Shown: positions 44,674 through 55,420 of the stretch, in pieces | Layout: every line of letters begins with the position of its first letter | Numbering within the stretch: position 1 is the stretch's first letter | Assembly (NCBI GenBank): GCA_033816765.1 | Contig: CM066294.1 | Coordinates: forward strand, 434,001 to 498,000 | Source: Nothopassalora personata | Lineage: Eukaryota > Ascomycota > Dothideomycetes > Mycosphaerellales > Mycosphaerellaceae | Direction of reading: 5' to 3' | DNA: 64,000 nt | Notes under the pieces: model-generated | Database searches by the model: none | Told to the model about the DNA's origin: nothing | Seen by the model: the letters and a program-made list of their open reading frames with translations, nothing else | Made by a program: the position numbers and the translations under genes

Positions 44674-45515
44674 TGGTGCGGAGGTTGTACTAGTTCTCAG
44701 GGTTTATAGAGGGAAAGAGTGAATCAATGCAACCGCTATACTCCTGGCACTTTCCTCACCTAGCTTTCTTTCCGTTATTGGTGTTCCCGCTAGTACGACT
44801 TCTGCTGAGCCTGATGATTCGTATCCAAACTACTTCGATCCAGTGGTGGACAACACGTGCATCCTTGATATTCCTAGCCAGGAGTTCGCACGTGGCCATT
44901 TTCATGATTTGCCTTTGATTGCCGACCATTGCGTGTAATCTGATGCAATCTCGACGTGTACTAGTATCCCATGACTAGAAGTCATAGCAGCATATTCGTA
45001 CGAGCATAATACAGCACACAGGAACCGAACGCGATGAGAGTGAAGGTGCGCCCGAGTGGCACTCGACACCCGAGAGGCAGTGGGATTCCAGACGTTGGAG
45101 GTGATGGATACTTCGATTGAGGCGGTGGTGGATCAGGATGCGTCGAAGAAGTGTGACTTCTTTGCTATTCGTAGCTTTCAGGTGCAGAACTGAGGTGATG
45201 AATGTGAGGAAGTCGCTCGTCACCAGAGTTAGGAGCTGCCCTTACTGTCGCTATTCAAGTAGTCGCGCAGCACACACAGCATAGCTCCTGAACACCACGA
45301 CTGCGACTCCTACCTTCGAGATCATGTCGCGATTGCAACCCTTGCCTGATCGATCGCTTCTGCCGAATGTCTTCTGTCGAACAACATTTCTGTTTTGTTT
45401 TCTCCAGACATCACCCCAGCAGATCTACCACTTCTCAGCAGCACTCAAGCAATCCAGCAGCATAGCTTCGTTGAACACATCGCGAGACACATCTCACCAA
45501 GGTAACCACCCCATC

Positions 45516-46762
45516 ATGCCTCCGAAAAACGACGACGCTCCAGGCGGCGGAACGCAACATCCAGTTCGCCACAGGCCCCAGGGCATGCCACCTACGATCG
45601 GCGGTCAAGACAATGAGCCAAGGATCTATTCGCACGCACTCGGCGACAGCGCAGCCGATTATGAAGTTCAGCGCTCCGACAGTCTCGCGCTCCCAAGTGG
45701 TCCCAGCGGCACATCAGCAGCCCAGACGCCTCTAACCGACTCGAGAGACGATACGTTGCGTCAAATGCCAGATCTCACTCCAACTCGACCCCGGCCTATC
45801 ATAATCAGAGATGCGGTTTCGCCAGAAGTGAGTGAAGCAAATCTCCATCCCTAACGTTCAAATTGCTGATGACCCCCCAGCGCTCCGCATCCTCAGCAGA
45901 GACCAGCGCTTCATCGCCAGGAGGCGTCCCTCTCAACATCTCACCCATCGCCCGCCGCAACGCCGACGCCTCGCGCGACCTCGCCATCAACGAAGCGCGC
46001 CTCACCAACCGCGCCACTCTCGAGAACACACCACGCGGAGTAACCCCAGCAACTCCCCTCTTTGGCCCAGAACGCCTCCCTACACGCACGATCCCCACTC
46101 CGTAGCAAGGAGCCAATCCGCCAAGCCCACCACGACCCACCATGCCAGCAATGTACGACGGCGCAGTCGACCCTTCAGCCGACCCGCTAGAAAATCTCAG
46201 GAGAATCAATGCGATCCGCGCCGCAGGTGGAACTGCTAGAGCTGATGGGCAAATCGATGGTTCAGCGGTTCGTCGTTCGCGCGAGAGGCGCCACACTGTC
46301 GCCAGTCCGGATAGGCACAGCAGTGGAGAGATGAGAGAAAACATGGCTGTGAGAGGTGGCGGGAGTGATCGGGACTGGCTTGACGGAGCGAATGGAAATG
46401 GGGTACCGCCCACGGTGAATGGTCAGTCTGCTGAGGCGGATAGCGATGTCACTAGCTCAGACGAGGAGCATTTCGAGGGAGGCGGCGCGCGCTGACGCGG
46501 TGCAGCAGGGTCACGCAAGTTTCTCTGGTGGGCTGCGGGAGTGCTGGCGGTCTTGGCGCTGTTGTGCTTCCTTTTGGCGGCGGCGTTACTGGTTCAGGTG
46601 ATGAAGCCGTACTGGTGGGCACATGTCTTCCAGTTGGAGCCGCATTGGATAACGGATCGCGAGGGCTATAAGTATGGGTATGGATGGACCTTGATTGGAG
46701 ACGAGCAGTGCCAGATGAGGAAGGGGCACTTTTATTGCGAGAGGAGGACCATTGATCGATGA
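45516..46762 (+). CDS. Single-pass membrane protein, disordered, frame crossed by in-frame stops
   Basis: The model starts MPPKNDDAPGGG. Exon 1 is 45516-45827, intron 45828-45880 (GTGAGT..CCAG), exon 2 45881-46039, and intron 46040-46105 (GTAACC..CCGTAG, 66 nt, in frame and ending in a TAG stop). Exon 3 from 46106 reads through an acidic SSDEEHFEGGGAR to a TGA at 46493-46495. The same frame then continues with a membrane segment (WWAAGVLAVLALLCFLLAAA) and a conserved-looking tail (YWWAHVFQLEPHWI, GYGWTLIGDEQCQM), ending at 46762. The TGA may be removed by an intron 46422-46505 (GTCAGT donor, CTGAC branch, TGCAG acceptor, phase 1), which would also delete the acidic run. The long N-terminal part is disordered and Pro/Thr/Ser-rich. 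Likely a type II-like membrane protein; function unknown. Confidence 0.55.
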
Positions 46763-46857
46763 GCTTGATTCGTGTGTCTCGAGATAGATGCATGTGGGTA
46801 TGGTGCCGGTTGGTCTTGCTGCTTCTTAGGGCAGTAGTTTGGCATCGAAGCATCGGC

Positions 46858-47400
46858 TTATGGCAGTCCAAGCCTCCTTACATCAGCACTTGTCTTCTTT
46901 CCCGCAATCATCTCGCTCATGACCGGTCCAGTACCCAGGCTCAGGCTCATACCCCAGGGCCGATGGCCCGCAGAGACATACACTCCGCCCTCTTTCGCAG
47001 TGCTCAAACCTCCCGGCCACTCATCTTCTAGCCTCGTCAGAATCGGCACGCCACTCCTCGCAAAAGGTTGGGAACACAACCATTCCCGCATCAGCTCCAG
47101 ATCAAGTACATCTCTCCCATCACTCCCGAGCAGATTCTGAGCCGCGACCCGAGCAGATTTTGAGCCGCGACCATCAACTCATCGATCGCCCCAAGATCTG
47201 GAGCACGATCGCCTGCTTTGTCGGGTAGAGGTATGCTACCATCGTTCAGGCTTGCAACGTTAATGTGACTTTGGCAGCACGAGCCTGGTGACGGAGACGT
47301 ACGCTTCGGGACCTTGCACCCCTCTAGCAGGAAGCCGAAGAGGGTCAACCTGAGCCACGTCGCCTTCGTCACGTATGTTGTCCACCGCGTCGACTAACCC
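46858..47400 (-). pseudogene. C-terminal fragment of a DAO-family FAD oxidoreductase (TDA3-like), frameshifted
   Basis: The minus strand carries DEGDVAQVDPLRLP, then after a possible intron LNDGSIPLPDKAG and DELMVAAQNLLG. The sequence then jumps frame to LMREWLCSQPFARSG and GGVYVSAGHRPWGMSLSLGT, the C-terminal FAD-contact segment of this family. The frame break coincides with a 23-bp tandem duplication (47126-47148 and 47149-47171, one mismatch); with a single copy the frame would run through. No Rossmann GxGxxG half is found upstream before the SDR gene starts at 47667, so the gene is also truncated. It is a relic, not a working enzyme. Confidence 0.7.
47126..47171. repeat. 23-bp tandem duplication
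   Basis: CCGAGCAGATTCTGAGCCGC begins copy 1 (47126-47148) and the copy at 47149-47171 differs only by C to T. It causes the frameshift in the oxidoreductase fragment. Confidence 0.9.
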
Positions 47401-47666
47401 TAGTGTCGATCTTGTGAGCAACGGTTTCACTTACCTCGACAGCCATATGGCCACAAGATCCTTCGAGAGTGGCGATGTGAAAAAGGATCAGGTCGAGCTG
47501 TTCCGTGCCTGACAGGTCTCGTTCGAAGTGGGTGAGCGATGACGTGACGTGGCAGTGGGGTCGTGATTTCTCGTTCAATGCTTTGAACCAGGAACACAAA
47601 CTCTTGCCGAGCACACATCACGACCTATTACCAGTCAGCATCCGTATCCACAAATCAGCACCGCCA

Positions 47667-48472
47667 ATGTCCAAAACAATAGCCATTACAGGCGCATCCC
47701 GCGGCATCGGCCTCGCCATCGCCCACTACCTCCTCGAGCGTTCCCACACTCTGATAGTCGTCGCCCGCAGCGAAGGACCTCTCCGCGAGCTCGAGAAACA
47801 ATACTCTGGACAAGTCGCAGTGCTGGCCGGAGACCTGGGAGACCTCTCATTAGGTCAGAAGATTGTGGACTTGGCAGAGGAGAGGTTCACGAAGCTTGAT
47901 GGTGTGATTGTCAACCATGGTGCCCTGGATCCAGTGAAGAAGCTTGCGGACAGCACAGCGGAGGAGTGGAGGGCTGCGTACGATGTGAACTTCTTTTCGG
48001 CGGTTGCAATTGCGAAGGCGGCTTTGCCCGCGCTCAGATCGTCCAAAGGGACCATTCTCTTCACATCTTCTGGAACATCGAGCAAGGCGTACCCAACGTG
48101 GGGAGCATATGGTAGCTCAAAGGCGGCCATGAACCACTTGGCAATGACCATTGCGAATGAAGAGAAAGAGATTACGAGCATTGCTGTGCGACCAGGTGTC
48201 GTTGATACCGAAATGCAGCGGGATATCCGTGAGAAGCACAACACGGTCATGGATCCTACAGATGCGGCGAGGTTTGCTGAGTTGAAGAAGACGGGCGGTC
48301 TGTTGAAGCCAGAGCAACCTGGACATGTCATGGCGAAGTTGGTGCTCGATCCGCCCAAGTCATTGAGGTCTGTGTTGTGTAGTCTATGGAGAAGACTGTG
48401 CTGACATTGTGCAGTGGCAAGTTCCTGACGTGGAATGCGGAAGAATTGAAGGCGTACCAAGTACAAGAATAG
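47667..48472 (+). CDS. Short-chain dehydrogenase/reductase (SDR)
   Basis: NAD(P)-dependent oxidoreductase resembling the yeast YIR035C/YIR036C sepiapterin-reductase-like group. Exons 47667-48367 and 48415-48472 (intron GTCTGT, GCTGAC branch, GCAG) give 252 aa. The cofactor motif is ITGASRGIGLA at about 7-17. The NHGALDPV segment replaces the usual NNAG. The catalytic Ser is in ILFTSSGTSS and the Y-x3-K in AYGSSKAAM; the RPGVVDTEM segment follows. Length is normal. The stop TAG (48470-48472) is followed in the same frame by about 98 codons without a stop (see 48473-48769). Substrate unknown; a carbonyl reductase is most likely. Confidence 0.87.
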
Positions 48473-48769
48473 GATGATTGGAGTGTTACCACAACTGACT
48501 TGCCGAAACCCGCGGCGGAGGAGGACGACATCGGAACGAAGGCATTGCCACACCGCGCGGACACGCCGTTTGCAGGTCAAGCTGTTGAGTGGCCTGTGGC
48601 ACCACCCATTGTCATCACGCCGCAGGCAGGCCAACCTTTCCGCTGGCCATATGCAAAGCTGCATTTCGGCACAGTCGAGAGCATGCACGAAGTACACATC
48701 AATACTGATGATCAGTCAGTCGTCAAGTCTAATCTCGTTGTGTGCAAGTTTGAGGTGAGGGAGGGGTAG
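48473..48769 (+). other. Coding-like extension in frame with the SDR stop
   Basis: After the SDR TAG the same frame stays open to a TAG at 48767, with protein-like composition (PFAGQAVEWPVAPPIVITPQ; WPYAKLHFGTVESMHEVHIN). There is no ATG near its start. A possible 60-nt in-frame intron (48461-48520, GTACAA donor, AACTGAC branch, weak GGAG acceptor) would remove the stop and fuse it to the SDR. Otherwise it may be a relic exon. No family recognised. Confidence 0.35.
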
Positions 48770-49808
48770 TGGATCAGTCGAAAGATGAAAAGCATACATT
48801 TGATCAGCATGAGGCGCGAAGCCTTCAGGCTTAGCATGGAATGTTTTGTTGCATCATGTGAAGCGGGTAGACGTAGAAGATAGACTTACCATAAAAGTCA
48901 GTGTGCATGTCCGGCAATCACGGGCATACTTCAAGTACGGAACTTACCTGTTCACAGTCAGCGCCAGTTCACAGCAATTGCGGTGACAATATTGAAGGAA
49001 TGGACAGTGTTGTATTCAGCTAATCGAACCAAAATTTTACTCCGTCATGATAGATCGGTATTTGATAGTACATTTTGTTGCTCATCATGGTATCTGGGAA
49101 GGGTGTGGGGGCGATGTCTTACCTCTGTCGCCGTGACCGCCCGCGGAGTTCATCATGATTTTGTTCACCTGTTCAGCGAGCGGCATGCCAGAGTCCACGG
49201 TGACATCAAGGTGTGGTGGTGTGTCCCGTGAGAGAGATGCTGTAGTTCTCGAGGCCGCTCCCAAGTCACCCAAGTCTGTCAGAGTCCATCACTTTTTTCG
49301 CCATCGCGCATCGCAGCGTCCGAGCTGATCGAGGAGGGTAGTATCACGTCCCTATATTGCCTGTGCATGTCAGTACATGTCCACATCTTGAAGTGCTCGA
49401 GCGGATGTAAAGGGAATTTTTGGGGTTCAGTCGGTGCTTTGGCGGCACGGTCACTCACCACAGAAGCTTTCGAGAAGCTCATTGGTAAGATAGGGGCGAC
49501 AACAGATCATCATTTGAGGGGATGAGGGAGGGTGATGGGGTGGAATGCGACATACCTTTGTGCACGTGTTGGTGGTGGAGAGAAGAGAAAAGCTGCGGAG
49601 CTGGGTTCATATACAGCTCTTCCTGCAGTCCGCCGTTAGCTTCCGAGGCCGATGTCCAATCACGCGAAAGTGAGGCTCGAACACGTTCCACGCGACTCGA
49701 TTTACTTGTACTTGGTCAACACCACCTTCGTCCGGCACGACTATCTTCGCCCTTTAAATCTTCTTCCAACTTACGCGATCACTCCACGACACACTCGCCG
49801 CCGCCGCT
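48770..49808. other. Gene-free stretch, includes NC2-beta promoter
   Basis: About 1 kb with only short frames. The part before 49809 is pyrimidine-rich and should contain the promoter of the downstream gene. Confidence 0.4.
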
Positions 49809-50562
49809 ATGTCAGACAAGGAGTTTGGAGGTACGTCTACTAGCAGCGCATTCACCTACATTTCTGAGATGCGCCTACTACTGCTACATGTCTTCCCTTC
49901 CTACGAGTGCTTCGAGACTGACGCACATCGTGGACAGGTAATGATGACCTCTCGCTGCCCAAAGGTACGTCTAGCACCATACAACATCACCATCACGCCG
50001 AAACACAAGGCATTCCGGCAAGACCCAGACCAGCGTCAGAGGGCACAGCCGGTCGACCTACCTCTCGGAAGCCGAAGCAGCGAGAGAAGCACGCTCAGCT
50101 AACACTCTCGACAAAGCCACCGTCCAGAAGATCATCAACGAAGTCCTCGCAACGAATCCCGCCTTCGAAGGCGCCAATCTCGCTTTCGCCAAGGATACCC
50201 GAGATATCCTAATCGAATGCTGCGTCGAGTTCATTACCATGTTGACGTCCGAGGCGAACGAAATTGCGGAGAAGGACGCGAAGAAGACGATTGCATGTGA
50301 ACACATCACGAAAGCTATTGCAGATCTGGGCTACCCAGATTTCGTGCCGGAGTTGGAGAAGGTTGCTGCTGAGTTTAAGACGCAGCAAGCTGTGAGTGTG
50401 GAGTCCTGCCGAATTACGGATGAGCTAATGGTGGTACAGCATCGGGAACGTAAGCAGACCAAGATCGAGCAGAGCGGCATGTCTCACGAGGAGTTGCTCA
50501 AAGCGCAAGAAGAGCTTTTCAAGAGTGCGGGAGACAAGTACAATGCTGGTCCAGCGGAATAA
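49809..50562 (+). CDS. Negative cofactor 2 beta (NC2-beta, Dr1/Ncb2)
   Basis: Histone-fold protein that pairs with NC2-alpha, clamps TBP on promoters and represses TFIIA/TFIIB recruitment in the nucleus. Four exons: 49809-49830, a 27-nt micro-exon 49938-49964, 50117-50391 and 50440-50562, total 148 aa (yeast Ncb2 is 146). The start MSDKEFGG-NDDLSLPKA and the block TVQKIINEVL are diagnostic. The histone fold continues with FAKDTRDILIECCVEFITML, SEANEIAEKDAKKTIACEHI and TKAIADLGY. The C-terminal helix is QSGMSHEELLKAQEELF. Splice phases agree at all junctions; intron 2 (152 nt) has a GCTAACAC branch. The micro-exon is required to supply NDDLSLPK. Confidence 0.92.
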
Positions 50563-51137
50563 AGGATGGAGAGCAGGGAAGCTCCAGCAGAATGCATCTC
50601 GAGCAAGAGCAGAGGTATTGATGGGTTAGCGCGGCGTTGGTTGGATGTATATGATGATACCCACGCATCTTGGAAGATGTTGCTCTAGTATGTTTTCTTG
50701 GCCATGTATGATCTTGCTCTCATGCAGCAGCTCTTACACATGTCGCCCAGATGCTGCAGATCGTTTGGCTGCCCATTGAACCGCCACTTCGCTCATTCAG
50801 GATGTCGTGAAAGGGCAAGCTGCAGGAAGCTGCTACCTGCACTCCCGGCAGGCATCCATGCAATGCTCTAGCCTCAACCCAGCTGCATACTTCCAACTGC
50901 TTACTGCTTAGCACACTATGCCTAGTGCACGTTCTACGCAGCTGATCACCTGCTCACCACAGGTATACCTCCATCTGTGTGATCGATCGACTCTTCCATA
51001 CGTCGATGGCTCATGAGCCAGGTTGAGCATGCCCGTCAAGCAACCAGGCTCGTTACCTCGACTACCTCTGAGTGCCCCAAGCAAGCAGATACTGTTTCCA
51101 CTGCTGGCATGCGCTCTGACAACTTCGTCTGCACGAC

Positions 51138-51360
51138 GTGTCTGGGTGGATCTGGCTAGACCCGATCTGTATCGATCAAGAGTCTCACGGTGAGAAGAAA
51201 CGACAGGTCACACAAATGGGTCGGATCTATGGACACGCAGTATCAGTCGCAGCTTGTATCGGGCCATCCGGTGATGACCAGCGCTCGTTTCTAAGCAACC
51301 AATTGAACCCAGCCGAAGTGGTTAGCAAGGAGACTGTGCGAAATCATCAGGGCGCAAACC
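51138..51360 (+). pseudogene. Remnant of a HET (heterokaryon incompatibility) domain gene
   Basis: The frame reads WIWLDPICIDQESHGEKKRQ then VTQMGRIYGHAVSVAACIG, the conserved W-D-A-I-C-I-x-Q and IY-x-A-x-V-W-G block of the HET domain. No ATG-initiated frame extends it upstream, and after about 51360 the frame ends without the rest of the domain. HET genes usually encode more than 500 aa, so this is a decayed fragment. Confidence 0.65.
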
Positions 51361-51994
51361 ATCCTTGAAAAGCTGTCATCCTGCCATAAAACACCGCAGT
51401 TTCCGCATTCAGAGTACCTCCAGAGACACAGTGTACCGACTTGGTCATCGCTCTTGACATGACTTCGACCGTCGAGGAGCCAATGGAAGTTCCCGCTTGG
51501 GCAGCATTTGTACACAGACAGGGCGCAGTGGCAACTTTAGGATTGTCGGCGACACGAGCTACCTAGGTGGCACCCAGGTGTGGTGCAGCTCCGCCGCCCT
51601 TCGGACATAGGCTACTATGGCGATATCGAGGTACAGCCTGAGACTCTCGTCGCTGTTGCGCGAGTCACACAGACTAATGTACAGTTCGTCGAAAGGCTGA
51701 TGGCAACAGCGGAATGCCGATTGGCATTCGTTTGGATTGTCTGACGAGGTGCAGTATCATTTGCGCGACACAGACTTCACAACAGACGTCTTGAGCACTA
51801 CTCTAACCTTCAACTTATTTCCCCCTCCACAATCTCCAGCCTCCTCCCTATGAACTCCTCCATGTCCCACGGACAACTAACATACCTCCCACAAAGCCAC
51901 TCCCTCCTCTCACTCGGCAGCCTCACACCCTATCGCCCGCAGGCTCCGGCTTATGCGGTGCCTTGTCCCTCACCTCCTGCGGCTCATTCACCGT

Positions 51995-52617
51995 CATCCG
52001 CGTTCTGGTGGCGCTGGATTGACACAGTACGCCATGATCCCTTCACCATTGTTCTCAGCATTCAGAGCTTCAGATCAGCGCAGTACTGCAAGTTTTGAGG
52101 TGCGGTAGCTGGCGCTTCATGGCCGGACGGATGACGTGCCGGAAGAGGAGACGTTGATCATGGTGGCGAGACCAGAGTTGATGCTGCGGGTTAGGAAGAG
52201 CATGGGAAGGAAGACGCGGGTCATGTTGAAGAGGCCATGGAGGTTTACTTCCCGGGTTCGCCAGTAGACTTCTGGACCGGAGTGGATGATTGAGTTGAAG
52301 GGTTCTTGGTGGGCGGTGTTGTTGATTAAGATGTCTAGACGACCGCTGAAAGCGTTGGAAGCAGTCTCGTGGACGGCTTTGACGCTGTCGAGATTGGAGA
52401 TGTCGGCGATGCCAGTGATTATCAGGAGTTCCAAGTAGCCTGCTTCGAATGCGGCGGCTTTCATCTGAGCGACGAGAGATGGGTCAAACTCTATGCAGGT
52501 CTGTGAGGGCGATGACCGAGGCGCTAGCGCGAGCAAAGGCAAGGGCAGTGGCGTAACCTGAGCCATCTTCGTGGCTGTGAAGTCGCGCCGGGCGGCTCGT
52601 TGATTGCTTCGAGACAT
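51995..52617 (-). pseudogene. SDR pseudogene
   Basis: The minus strand retains ATKMAQ.. then SDR features: DISNLDSVKAVHETAS, GRLDILINNTAHQEPF (NNAG variant), VNLHGLFNMTRVFLPM and TMINVSSSGTSS. A TGA follows, and beyond it the same frame reads SASYRTSKLAVLR, the Y-x3-K active-site motif, then a second TGA and further stops. The N-terminal Rossmann region is present only in another frame (GYATALAFARASASVIALT), and the G-x3-GIG loop is missing. It has frameshift, deletion and nonsense changes and is not functional. Confidence 0.75.
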
Positions 52618-52901
52618 TGTGGGTACTGTTGAATATATCAAAGGCGATGAGCAGAGTATTATGTCGATTGGGAGAAATAGGACTTCTTCAAGATCAGTAA
52701 TCAAGTACCCGACTCTTCGTGGAGGCACGATCAGCGGTAGGGATACTTTGTTCAAGATATGTTGCTTTGGAGGATATGGACTTCTTCAGCGATGCCCCAA
52801 AGTTCACGGTCAAGCACCGCGGAAGAAGATCAAGTGGCAACAGAGTCGCTCGTAAATTGATATTGCGTCGTGAACCCTCATTTGTTCCCCCAAAATTGAT
52901 T

Positions 52902-55420
52902 TCAAACGGTGCCGTCAGACTCGCAGCAAGAGTCTATTTCTAAGTTCTTCGTTCCCTCCTGTCCAAGCGGCACAACCTCCTGCACCACATTCATCGTCTG
53001 CTATCCAAACGTACCATTCGATCTCAAAGTCCCATCGGTGCCTGTGAACGTGATACACGAGATGGCCTCCCCAGGCTCTAACGGTTCCCCGTCATCGAGG
53101 TAAAGATATCCTGTCGCCTTGCCATCCAGGCCTGGAGCAATGACCCGGCAGAAATCCTGCTTCCTTGACTCAGTCGTCGTATACGTCGGATTCGCCCGGA
53201 ATGGAATCATAGCTCCGCCCTTCATATGCACTGTGATCTCGTCCAGGGAGAGGTATTTCCAAATTTTTGCGTTGCTCCGGTTCCGCGAAGTGGTTGATGC
53301 ATCTGGAAGCCGCAGAATAGGTCATCTGGAATGTGGTCTTCGACACTCCTTCGTCCTTCTGTGATCGGCGACACGAGGATATTGTTCCCGAAGAAGAATT
53401 GCGTCTCGATCGCGAACGTCTTATTGTCTTGAGGATATTTGAAGAAGATTTGGACTAACCACCGGTGCACCCCACTTACTCTGCCTATTCATCGTCGTAT
53501 AGAGATAATAATCCAACAATATTAACCTTCTCTTAATCGCCTTCTTCGCCGCGTTCGCAACTTGAGACCACAGATGGAACTCCGGCGGCTGAGCACCAAC
53601 AACTTTGTGGTTGCGGAAGAAAGGGTTCCAGGCGCCGAGCATTGCCCACAGGGCGCAAAGCTTGATTGTGACGTTACCGTTGTGGCCACATGTGTCGGGG
53701 CCGACCAGGCGAAAGAGGCCATTTGGCGGACAGAGATGAATTAGGACCGCCATTCGGCGTCGTTGTTGTCGAACCAGTGGCCGAATCCATGGGAGGCACC
53801 CATGTGGGAGGAGCAGGTGACGCTGGATGGACTGGTCAGTCCAATGCGAGAGATGGTCATTGGTATCACTTACACAAGAGGTCTCTTGCCCGGTCTTCGC
53901 GATATCATAGCTTTCCTGCTGGTCGACTCATAATGGCACCGAATAGATTATGCGTATCGTACTCGGCATACCCGCCATCGTGATAGACGTTAGTCGGCAG
54001 TGCTCGGTCGCTGAGATTGCCTACACTGCTGTTGATGTTGTATGCATGATACGCCAGATCGCGTCCCGGAAGCCATAGCATCGATTCAGCAGCTACGTCT
54101 GGTCTTGAAACTTCCACAGGTGTCAGCGGCAAGGTGATGTAAAGGTCTCACTCTCGTTAGTGCCTGAAGTAGTGATCTGGTCATTCAAAATCTGTGGACT
54201 ACACATATCGTTACAGCCACCAGTCATGATGGTTCTGTTTTCGGCCTCGAAGATGTACGAGCCATCAATGACATAGACCCATTTCGGGTACTGATAGGAG
54301 ATCACAGAGTTTGGTGACAATGGCAAGACGATTGCGTATCCGTCCTCGCTCTGAATCGGGAAAGCTGGGCCATCCTGTGCTCTTCCGTCGGCAAGTGCTG
54401 AAGCGTCGCCGATGATAGTCTCTCTCTCAATATCACCATTGATCTCAATGGCAAGAGTGAATCTTGTGTAGCATACACAGGTCGGATGCCAGTGCTCGGG
54501 CCAACCAGGAATTTGGTAAGGACTAGATCGCACAGCAGGTACGCGCTCTTGACGCTCTTGGTGTATGCCGTCCAGAGTGGCATTAAGACAAGTCGGGTTG
54601 CAGAAGTTGGCAGCTTCGTTCGTGTCGATCCACAGCCCATCGATGTCGATGCCAGACTGAGGACTGAAGAACTTAGCAAACTCCTCGTTCCCAAAGTCCT
54701 GCGTTGCTGGATTGAACCAGTCTGGACAGATCCAACCCCCGGCCCAGACGACATCAGGCACAGCAGTACCGTTCAGAGACTTGAAAAATGCGTCACGGTG
54801 CACCAAGTGCTCATATGCAGTATATGTTCCTGGATGTCCTAGAATCGAGTCCCTCGGTAGGATGCGTATGGCAAGCTCAATGATGAATACTGACTTCTGT
54901 TGATGCGAATGCAAGTAGTCGATGTACGCTCTGACTCTCTCCAGCGACCACCGATCAGGATCCCACAGAGAATGTCTGTCTGCGGTACATGTGCTCTATT
55001 TCTGTCCACATGGTCTCGAGCGGGATATCTACCACGCTATAGGTCGCAATGATCTCCGCAGCGTCGAAGATGTCAAGCAAGCCATATCGGCAGTGATGGT
55101 AGCCAAAGCTTCAGTATGGCATAATCGTAGAGTGTTCTACGACATCGACGAATTGTGCTGATGCTTCTCGTGATGTGGCACCCTGAACGAAGTACAAGTC
55201 GAAGATACCGCCGGTGGTGTTGCACTCTACATATTGGCTCTGGTCATCAACGTCCAGATGATGCGCTCATCATTGTCATCCAGATGGTAAACAGCGTGCG
55301 TTCCATCGATGTATCCAGGCATGTTAGCAATGACATCGTAGTAATAGCGGCTCTCTGCTGATCACTGCCAATGCACCGCCATACTCCTCGATCTCCACAT
55401 CGAGAGTACCTGTCGATCGT
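52902..55420 (-). pseudogene. Glycoside hydrolase family 31 (alpha-glucosidase) pseudogene
   Basis: Reading the minus strand from 55420 down, GH31 blocks occur in order but in shifting frames: IANMPGYIDGTHAVYHL, GGIFDLYFVQGATSREAS, WTEIEHMYRRQTFS, DPDRWSLERVRAYIDYLHSH, the nucleophile block DGLWIDTNEAANFC, then YHDGGYAEYDTHNLFGAIMS, GPDTCGHNGN (acid/base region), LCALWAMLGAWNPFFRNHK, and the C-terminal sheet VHMKGGAMIPFR and GYLYLDDGEPLEPGEAI. Stops and frameshifts separate many of them. In MPY-stop-SFGYHHCRYG the expected Trp codon TGG has become TGA. Normal members are 850-1000 aa. It was likely a secreted or vacuolar maltase-type enzyme; it is now dead. Confidence 0.85.
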
